From Patella vulgata (Eukaryota > Mollusca > Gastropoda > Patellidae): 64,000 nt of DNA. A program made the position numbers and the translations under genes. Of this stretch, positions 11,273 to 20,300 are shown one piece after another; the stretch's first letter is position 1, and each line of letters starts with the position of its first letter. The notes beneath the pieces were generated by a model. The model worked only from the letters and a program-made list of their open reading frames with translations, did not search any database and was not told where the DNA came from. The stretch covers positions 46,115,501 through 46,179,500 of the forward strand of contig NC_065886.2 in NCBI RefSeq assembly GCF_932274485.2. The letters are read 5' to 3'.

Positions 11273-12420
11273 TATGTTTTTTTTCTCAGTTAACTACATC
11301 AGAAAGATAAAAACAGTTGGAAATGGCTATTCATATTGTGGAAACTTTTCTCACAGAGCTTGATAATCAGGCAAATTGTAAGCAACATACATATTTGTAT
11401 TTTTAATCAGGAAGTAGTTTTATACACTTGCTTGGTAATCTAGTTATTCTTCTTGGGGCAATGCCTAGGACTCTGCTATTTTAAGTACTTGGCATGCTTG
11501 ATTTTTGCCAATCACATCCATTGATTTCCTTCAAGTTCTGATAGGGCCTATGTGTATTTTTACAGTAAATAGCAGTAAAATAATGATGGACAATATTTTA
11601 CTTTTCAAATAGATTTCAATAGATTTTAAAGGGTAATATCCAATTTGTTGTCAATGGAAATAAAATAAGAATGGGTCCAAAAATAATTAGACATTGCCAA
11701 GTAAATAGGTGCTGCCATGATGTAGTAGGGAATCTGGATTTGCAGACAATACATGTATGAACCGGGTGAATAGTTGACCTATTATGAGACTTCAGTCCCA
11801 AATCTCAAGACTTTTTTCTGACTTAGCCTGACAAGGACAGCTGTCTAGTCCTTCGGATGAGACGAATATTGGAATGCACGTAAAAGATCCCCTGGCAGTT
11901 GGAATTCGATATAAGAGTAGACGATAGTGCCGCTGCCCGGGCAAAATATCCCTCATAGCACACTGTGTGGCATATGCCCGTCTTCATTAGCCGAGTATAG
12001 GAGTTGAACAGTAGGACGTTAAACCCCATTTCATTTCATTTTTCTCTCTTTTATCCATTTGATTTGAGCATAATAATCTGCCTGGGTCTTTAAGTGGACA
12101 AGACACAATAAGCGTTACGCAAAGTTGAAACCAAATAGAGACTCAGTCTCGATGTGGCAAAATAAATTGTTTATTTAAACATTGTATTCTTATTGCCTAC
12201 TTTTTATTTTTTAGGCTGGAACACCCTTGAAAGAGTATTTGATGCATGATAACAAGAGAACCCAAGCATCAATTTATTTTATACTTCTGGGAAAGAATGC
12301 ATTTGACCCAATTTTTAAATATTTATTTTTTGTTATTAATGTTAAATTTTCTTCCAAAACACAATTAGATTTTAATTCTCTTCAAATATGTATGTATAAT
12401 ATAGCAAGTAAAGTGACATA
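11273..12420 (+). repeat. Internal duplication of the 7.2 kb element, unit 2
   Basis: Diverged second copy of 9190-11226. It contains the stop-containing version of exon-like piece 3 and has its own SINE B insertion at 11826-12048. After an acceptor at 12207-12213 it has a short open reading, AGTPLKEYLMHDNKRTQASI, continuing YFILLGKNAFDP, that looks coding but is unidentified. Confidence 0.7.
11826..12048 (+). mobile_element. SINE B, 5'-truncated copy
   Basis: It runs from CTGACAAGGACAGCTGTC through GCACGTAAAAGATCCCC and GCAAAATATCCCTCATAGC to GGACGTTAAACCCCATTTC and (ATTTC)n. The tRNA-like head is missing, as expected for an incomplete reverse transcript. Confidence 0.8.
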
Positions 12421-12487
12421 TAAATCATTTAGAATTTGGTCGGAAATCATAAAGTATTTAATAGGCATTACTAGAAACCAAATGTAG
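12214..12487 (+). other. Exon-like open segment after a splice acceptor
   Basis: Following TTTTATTTTTTAG the frame is AGTPLKEYLMHDNKRTQASI then YFILLGKNAFDPIF, after which the sequence turns AT-rich and low in information. The first 33 codons or so look like real protein; the rest is probably intron or decay. It may belong with the exon-like piece at 9204-9295. Function unknown. Confidence 0.35.
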
Positions 12488-12540
12488 ATCAAATACACCC
12501 AGAATTACAAAAAACCTTGACCTACATTAAGGTGACTTTC

Positions 12541-13178
12541 CCTTGCTTATGAAATGAAATACGGTTTAATATCCTGCTTTTCTGTGTTCTTAGAGTGATT
12601 CTACCCTACTCTTATATCAAATATTTCAACTGTCAAGGGTTCTTTAAAGGGAACTCAGGGGGGCCAAATGGTTAACACGCACACATTTGATCAGAAGGTC
12701 TGTCATTGAGTCAAATAATTCAATTTTCAAGGGTTCTTCAAAGTGAACGCAGTTGGGTTGGTTTCGATTCTGGGGGGTGAGGGGGGTGGGGGGTGGCCGA
12801 ATGGTTAGCACGTTCGTGCTGTATCATACGGCCTGTCATTGAGTCAACTGGCATGGTTTCGAATCCCCGGTTGTAGACAAGGAGTAGGGTCGCCTGTCCA
12901 ATCTTGTGGGTTTTCTCCGGGACTTCCGGTTTCCTCCCACTGCTAAAGACCCCTACGCGCAAGCGAATTATTGAAATAAAATTAAACCATATGTTAGTCC
13001 CGAAATAACCTAGTTTGTGTCGAGTGGACGTTAAACCCCATTTCTCTCTCTCTCTCTTTTGATTCCAGGCTTGTACCCAATTATCCCTTGCCATATCCAA
13101 CACTACTGAAAAGTGGGAACTAGGCCGGAAAATCCAGTTGAAATTTCTCGGCCAACGCCTTATACTCACTGAACCACT
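12541..13178 (-). mobile_element. SINE B interrupted by SINE A copies
   Basis: The 3' half of a SINE B (minus) starts at GAAATGAAATACGGTTTAA. Its head side reappears at 13100-13178 (GCCGGAAAATCC, TTTCTCGGCCAACGC, CTTATACTCACTGAACCAC). Between them lie a truncated SINE A head (about 12660-12718) and a full SINE A at 12782-13062. The order indicates that SINE A inserted after SINE B. Confidence 0.65.
12782..13062 (+). mobile_element. SINE A, full-length copy
   Basis: tRNA-like head GGTGGCCGAATGGTTAGCAC with box B GGTTTCGAATCCC. Body motifs are TTTTCTCCGGGACTTCCGG and CTACGCGCAAGCGAATTATT. The tail is GGACGTTAAACCCCATTTC with (TC)n. Imperfect flanking repeats resemble GATTCTGG and GATTCCAGG. 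Confidence 0.85.
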
Positions 13179-13815
13179 GTGGCTTATGACTTGTGGTTGT
13201 ATATAATTTTTTTGTACATATGATATTTTTTTATTTCAATTCTGTAATCTTGATGCTTTGCTTCTTTTATTTATAAAATATTCATTTTGTTTGGGTTTTT
13301 TTTGTTATGAGGAAAAGGCTATACATCATTTTATTACTCCTGCAAAATAGTGCATTTTTCTTTTGTTAGTTTTCTGTGTATGCTAGTTATTTCTAGATGC
13401 CTCACAAATCACTTGTAGTGTGATTTTGTAGCACTTTTCAGTTTTTGAAATTGTTTCAATTTAGTGCATAATTAATCTTATTAGTGCTTGAATTGGATGT
13501 TATTAAATTTAGATATATTTGAATTATATATTTTGGGGTATGGGGTAGGGATACTGTGTACATATCTTTATATTCTCAGTTCTTGTTTTGGGGTAAAGAA
13601 CAATTTAAATAGCTATTTTATATTTTGTGATGGGTAAAGTGGGGGGGGGGGGGGGGGTCATTATATACAACACAATATAATTAGTATTAGAATTCTCTGT
13701 TTTTCTGTTAACATTTCAAATATCTATTTTGATGTATTAATTTACCTTTTCCTATGATTTTATGAATAAATAATAATCTTACAAATTTTTTTTGGTTTCC
13801 TTCTTTTATCAAACT
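13179..13815. other. Right interior of the 7.2 kb element, low complexity
   Basis: T-rich DNA with a long poly-G run near 13639-13658. No coding or RNA signal was seen. Confidence 0.5.
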
Positions 13816-13915
13816 TTACAGGTCTAACAGAGCAAAGAGAGGGGTCCTGCATAGAAAGGTTGCTATACTGGATATAAATTGGGGAAAAATACAACACAAG
13901 TTTTTGTTGATGGTT

Positions 13916-14227
13916 ATACACAAGTTTGTATGAAACCACACAAGTTTCAGAAATTTTAACACAAGTTTCAGAAATTTTAACACAAGTTTCAGAAATTTCA
14001 ACACAAGTTTCAGAAATTTCAACACAAGTATTGTGTAGATTTTACACAAGTTTCAACACAAGTTTTGTGTTGTTTGATACATTTTAACACAAGTTTTGTG
14101 TTGTTTCAACATTTAACACAAGTTTTGTGTTGTTTCAACACAAGTTTGTGTTGTTAAATAGAGACACCTTACTTGTGTTGAAACCAACACAAGTTTGTGT
14201 TGTTTCAACACAAGGTTTTTTTCAGTG
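13916..14227. repeat. Right subterminal arrays of the 7.2 kb element
   Basis: A 21-bp unit, CACAAGTTTCAGAAATTTTAA with small changes, repeats four times at 13939-14022. It is followed by five or more AACACAAGTTTTGTGTTGTT near-palindromes up to the CAGTG end. The minus-strand ORF across this stretch (repeated VLKFLKL) is a by-product of the tandem repeat. Confidence 0.8.
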
Positions 14228-14242
14228 TATCAAGCGTTAGAA

Positions 14243-14323
14243 ATGGGGAAAAGGAGGGCTGTAAATTCTTCAGCGCATGCTATCATTAGATGTTTTCTTG
14301 TATTAGTTAACATATTATCAATG
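14243..14323 (+). CDS. TSPAN-1 exon 1
   Basis: Codes for MGKRRAVNSSAHAIIRCFLV then LVNILSM, the cytoplasmic N-terminus and first half of TM1. It ends at ATG|GTAAGT. It is only 81 nt, below usual ORF-finding limits, and 23 of its 27 codons are unchanged at the nucleotide level in the TSPAN-2 exon or differ trivially. Confidence 0.9.
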
Positions 14324-17300
14324 GTAAGTTGGGTTTTTTTCCAGATTTTAAGCCCCTTGTATAAATGACTGAGACATTATCATCGAGTATTTCCATTTGG
14401 CCGTTTAAGTCAATCCGCTCATGCGTATAATATATGATCATATACGGTAAGGTTTGATTGAAACTAAATGTGACGGGCGTTAAGTCACGATATAACGATC
14501 TTTTAGAGGCATTTAGTAACTGGATAGAGCAATAAACTATAACACATATTTGAAATGTCGCCCAAATAAATCACCCGATCCGCCTATTATTAGCCTGCTA
14601 GTAGTAGAAAGTTGTTAGTCATTTTTAGATGCTCGTAGCAGCGCTAAGGGTGCCTCTGGGGGTAAATTGTTAGCCGTTACAGTAACAACTAAAAAGGGCA
14701 GCCTTTGTTATCTACTATAGTAGTAACTAACAAGGGCCGTATAATTTTTAATTTTCCTAATAAATAAATCGAGACTTGGAAAACTAACTTTATTCCCATT
14801 TTCTGGTTATTGACGAAATGTGTACTTCTTTAATAAACAACTAAATTACTAATATTTTACTGCGGCCAAAATATTTATGAATAATACTAAAATAGGGATT
14901 AAAGATGAGATTTTGTGTAGATAATCAAGGCCCTATCCTATTTATAGGAGGAAACTGTGCGCTGTATGCATATATATTATTATTTAATGAACTTTCTTTT
15001 CAGAGGTCCCTATATTCTAATTTCGACAATTATAACATATACACTGTACATTGCATAAACTTCTCTCGAACAGTTCTGAGTCGCTTTTTGATCCACCATT
15101 TTATAATTTGCTCCCTTTACTATAGGAGTATTCTTCCCGTCTTAATGGATGTTTTGGTACATTAAAATCTGATCTTATCTATTATCTATTACAATCGTAT
15201 TTCTGACTATAGCAGTAACGATTTGTAGGCCTACTAATTTAATAAAAGTAAAAAACCCCACGTAATTTGTCCTTTCGTTTTAAATGTATCGAATGCTAAA
15301 GTATGAAAACATTTGTTAGCTATGTAAATTCATCAAATCAAAAGTTCTAGAAAGATTTGGAATATTCTGATTCTGTAACAAATGTAAATTTATATTTCGG
15401 TCATTTTTGAAAATAGTGAGTTACTAGGGATTCGTCGTGGCCTAGATTCCGATTTGACTTTTAATGGAGGTATAACCGTGGCTGTAACAGGGACTTTCTT
15501 CTACGCTGCTACGAGCATCTAAAAATGACTAACAACTTTCTACTACTAGCAGGCTAATAATAGGCGGATCGGGTGAATAAATCAGTAATTTTTCTTCCAT
15601 AAGTATGTGTTATAGTTTATCACGATATAACATGATTAAATCGCAATCATGATTTGGGGTAATCAAATTTATAAAATTTGGAACATATTTCGTATTATTA
15701 TTAGGGTTTCACACTGCGTAGCTTGTGTGAAACACTATTGTTTTTGTTCGTATTATTATTAGGGTTTCACACTGCGTAGCTTGTGTGAAACACTATTGTT
15801 TTTGTTCGGATTATTATTAGGGTTTCACACTGCGTAGCTTGTGTGAAACACTATTGTTATTATTATTATTCCATTTGAGTATATCTCAGAAACTACTTGT
15901 CGGATCGATTCGATGTCTTCGGTTTTACTGGGAAAGTGGGTTTGACTTAAATTTTAAAGCTATTTCTAACGTTCTGCGACACGTTCTGTCGTTTTTCGAA
16001 ATTTTGCCGTAATGTTATCAATAATTGTCGGATTGTAATATTTGATACATTTTGACAGCCTGAGACAAGACACATAGCTACAGTTCTTTAGATTTTTTAT
16101 TTTCGACGAATCTTTGGAGATATTAGGCGCCAAAGTTTGAAAATTAAAATTTTTACGAAAAACTTTTTTATTAATGAATATTTTTATGTGGTATTTTACC
16201 CAGGGTTCAAGAGTCATCTGATTTGACCAAAAATGGCAACATTTTTAATCACCTTATTTTTCCTTGGCCCCCATTGGCTTATTTAGTTTTTCAGTCCTGG
16301 ATTAATTATTTATTGTTCGATTTGTATAAAACAAAGTTCATATGCTCCGTGGTCCAAAATGTCATTTTTTTGTTTAGGCAAAGTTGCCTTTCGGCAACGG
16401 AAGTGACGTAAATTTAGCAAAAACTACAATTTTGACAGTTCGGTACCACTTTTTGAAAGCAAATATTATTTTTTTTCAAATCTGGTATGACTGAAAGGGT
16501 GTGCCCTGTAAAAGGCGCAGTAAAAAATCGGGCTCAGTTTTTTTGAAATTTCGATTTCGTTTTCGGTTCATTTCGATTTAAAGGTGAAAAAAGGTGAAAA
16601 AATGGGCTATTCACAACCCATTCAGGCTTTTCATATTTTAAAATATTTCTTCGCAACGTTCATAAACTTGTAGCAATAATCCATACGAAGAGAATGTATG
16701 TGAAAATTAGTTTGTAATATAAGCAGTTGCCGAGAAATGGCAATTTTGCATGAGTCACTATTTATGCTAGTTTGCCTGTAAAAGCGTCAATTATTATTGG
16801 ATTTTCATAATAATGACACCATTTGATGCGTAATGTCAATTTTAACTAGGTCAAACCAATTTAACATTTTCAATGTCACCGGAAATGACGTAATTTGGGC
16901 AAAAACTGTATTTATAGCCTCCGAAACAAATATTTTATTCAAATGAATCGTATTTGTTATTTTTTTTAAATTTTGATATTCGATCCAAATCAACTAATAG
17001 AATGAACCCATACGATCATATAGATATCACAAAATGGTTTCTAACTTGTTCTTGTTCAGTTGCGGAGAAATAGGCGATTATCAACAGATCACTTTTCAAG
17101 GTTTTTGGTCCATAAAATTGTCAATTATTATTCGATTTTCATAAAATTTTCACTGTGTGATAGCTAATGCCATTTACGATTTCATACAAGTAATTTAAGG
17201 TTTTCATTATCACCGGAAGTAACGTCATTTTGGCAAAAACTGTGTTTTTAGCCTTCAAAACAGATATTTTATTCAAATGAGTCTGATTTGTAATGTTTTT

Positions 17301-20300
17301 AAAATTATGATATTTGATTCCAATCGACAAATAGATTGAACCCATACGATCATACAGATACCAGGAAATGGTTTCTAACTTGTACGGTTGCAGAGAAATA
17401 GACGATTTTCTACAAGTCACTGTTCAAGGTTTTTGGTCTATGAAAGTGGCAATTATTATTCGATTTACATACAATTTTCACCATGTGATGCCTTATGCCA
17501 TTTCTGATTTCATAAAACTAATTGAACATTTTCATTATCACCGGAAGTACTGTACACTTACATGTAACAAATGTATAAAATGAATTGATATTGCTGGATT
17601 TGGTTGATTCGGCGTCCATTTTATTTGATGTGTGCAATGCTTATGTGAAAACTTGTTTAATGGTTTCATTGGTACCAGAAGTGACATGTTTAGGGTAATG
17701 TGACACCGGTGAAACCCGTCATTACTGCTTCGCAGTTCTAGTTATTATTATTATTATTAAACATCTGGTGTAAATAGTTTCTATAGTTACATCACTCCAC
17801 GCGGTGGAGAATAACGATGTAATTGTCAAAGAAATCAACTCCACTTGCCCGATCGATTGTTGGTCATAATTTATCCAGTCGACAACTATGTTAAGTAATA
17901 TGGTAGGGTATCGCTGCCAATATTGATCGTGGACATTTTATGCTTAGATTAGGTATAGACAATTCAGGTTGATGGCTAAATACTTTTAAACAAGATAAAT
18001 ATGTAATTAGATAATATGTGTCATCTATTTATTTTGGGATTTCGAGGGGGGGGGGGCACCAGCTTGTTTTTGATAATATATGATATTGTCTTTTCAACTC
18101 TGTATATACTTCTGTTAGTCACAAACTGGCTCTCTTCTAATGAAACACGTATTTAATCTCATATGTGCTTTACAAGCTACATATGGCGATGGCTCGTAAC
18201 CATTTTCCATATTATCGGACGCGATTTAACCAGAAGTTTACAGGCAGTTAAACAGACGAATGAAGAGCAACATCAGTTCAGCCGCTGCCGTGGCAGAGGG
18301 GCGAAATGATTATCTTAAACTATTCGTGTACTCTGTTGATGTTATTGCTTATGTTTTTGGTGTAGTTTAGTTCCTGTTTAATTTATGTTCCTGTTGTATT
18401 TATGTAGCTGTTTTATATTTATGTTTCTGATGTAAATAAATCATATATTTACGAAACACCTCTGTTACACCAGTTTGTGTCGATATACGCGAGCTTGTGA
18501 CTAGAAAATCGCCAGTTGACAACCAGTTGCTGCGTGTTGCTCGTGTTCAACTTTTCGGGAAACTAGTTGTACTAAGTTTTTCTAAAATGACCGATCTATG
18601 CGGAAACGGCTACTGATTGTACCCAGTTTGTAAGACCAAGAGGTCACATGAGGTCAGTCGTAGCAGTCGTGTTGACCGTATCGAAAAGTACCCGAACGTA
18701 TCTGCACGTTGCAGATTTTGGACTCAATAGAGACTTTTGGCAAGCGTAAATTCCAGGTCCGTATCCGTATGGATTTTGCGTGTGACCTCATCAATGTGTG
18801 TGTATTTCTTATACGTGATACGTCACACGGATACGGAATAGGTCCGTATAACATCATTGTCTTTTTGCTACTTTTAGACGTGAAATGTTGTGTCAGCGTT
18901 TTTATGAATCTGTGTATCCTAGAACACGAAGGTGTATAAAACACGAAGGTGTATAAAACACGAAGGTGTATATTTGATGTGATTTTAAAGACTGGAATTT
19001 AATCATTATTTTTTAGGAGTTTTTCTCGGAATTTTCTTATTTTTCCTGTTTGTCTGTCTGCATGCTGATTGATCTACGTGGTAAATTTAGGGAGGTGGGA
19101 CCATGCAAATCTGTAAATGATGTGATTCTACGGTAAAGGGCTATAAAAATTATGAAATTAGTGAAACCATAAATTGCTGTCGAGTCTAGGTATTTGTAGG
19201 TTAGGCACTTGACTCACACTGATGGTGATTTTGGTAGATAACCGCCATCATGTTGCAATAGAACTAAGCTCAGCTACCCATACGCACGCGGCGCGAAAGT
19301 CTCCCAAAACTCTAAAACTACATTGACGCAACGTATCACGTATACGATACGGATACGCAATACGGATGTGAAAAATTCCGCTCGCCAAAAGTCTCTAATA
19401 GGGACAATCCTATGGTAACTCATCGCACGATAGTGGGAACCTGACATTACTGCCAGTTGCCGGAGTGCCGTGAAACGCCGAACGTGAAGAGCGATTGCAA
19501 CCCAGCTAGCTGGCCGTTCTTCCTAAACTCGCGGACAAAATTGGCACTATGCCTAATGGAGGCACCATGATGGCCGATGATCAGAATGGTAATTCTTAAG
19601 TTGCACATCCCCTGGGTTTAGGGGCTGTACGCCCCCGAAATCGCGGAAAAAGTCGATTTAATTCAAATTTTTACGGACAAGGTTAATCTTCGCTACATAT
19701 GTTCACGTTGCTAAGGCAAATTTGAAAAGTGCCCTTCAGAACAAAAAATCCCGTGGCTTCTTGTTTCAGAATGCCCCCTAGTGTCCTGAGTATGTAGGGT
19801 TATTTCAAATATGACGGACAACTTTTGATTCCTTTTTCAGCTGATGGGGTATGGCCCCAAAGTAAATAAAACAACTTCACAACAGAATCCCCTGGGTTCC
19901 TACTCCAGAATGGGTTCCGAGCTGAACACATCACACAATCCCAGTAGAAGACTGATTTGTTCCAAGCATGGCGGACAAAATTCTTCTTTCGTGTGAATGG
20001 AGCCACAATTGACCTTAAATAAAAAGTGCCCTTCAGAAGAGAATATCACCTGGTTTCTGTACTTCAGAACGCTCTCTACTGACCCCGATAGACATGTTTA
20101 TTTCAAATATGACGGACTACTTTGATTCCTGTTTCAGCTGATAGGGTATGAACCCAAAGTAAATAAAACGCCACTTCAGAGCAAAAAATCCCCTGGGTTC
20201 TTCCTACTGACGAGGAATTTTTGCAGGTTCCCCTAGGTACATTCCTCTGGAAGGTCATATGGAAGAACCGAAAGATTAACAACTATCAAATGTAACATGT

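Larger units (their letters stand above)
6999..14227. mobile_element. 7.2 kb DNA element with CACTG termini and TA duplication
   Basis: The left end reads CACTGAAAAAAAACTTGTGT and the right end mirrors it, closing with TTTTTTTCAGTG. TA flanks both sides (6997-6998 and 14228-14229). The TSPAN-2 upstream region at 44651-44662 carries the unoccupied form, TTCTATCAAGCG, with a single TA, so both ends are exact. Near each end are clusters of ACACAAG/CTTGTGT repeats. CACTG termini plus subterminal repeat clusters recall the CMC (EnSpm/CACTA) group, but a 2-bp TA duplication also fits other superfamilies, so the class is open. I found no transposase ORF. The interior holds an internal duplication, exon-like pieces and several nested SINEs. 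It was probably moved by a transposase encoded elsewhere. Confidence 0.85.
15691..17759. repeat. Unclassified ATT-bordered composite repeat
   Basis: About 2.07 kb. It starts with three hairpin-bearing 58-bp units, continues through TATCTCAGAAACTACTTGTCG and ends with GGTGAAACCCGTCATTACTG, GCTTCGCAGTTCTAG and (ATT)n. The middle holds about 330-bp direct repeats. I see no ORF with family features. Sequences of this style are probably dispersed non-coding repeats, but I cannot name the class. Confidence 0.65.

Noticed and set aside
12738-13169. 143-codon minus-strand ORF
   Set aside because: It lies entirely in SINE A and SINE B sequence; a similar ORF at 9328-9669 comes from another SINE A copy.
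13816-14049. Minus-strand ORF with VLKFLKL repeated four times, looking like a leucine-rich repeat protein
   Set aside because: It is a translation of the 21-bp subterminal array of the 7.2 kb element, whose length is a multiple of three.
15691-15865. CRISPR-like array
   Set aside because: The 58-bp units are contiguous with no unique spacers, and the setting is eukaryotic.
18654-18944. Overlapping ORFs on both strands around 18654-18944
   Set aside because: They run through the GAGACTTTTGGC MITE and its palindromic interior; neither has protein-like features.
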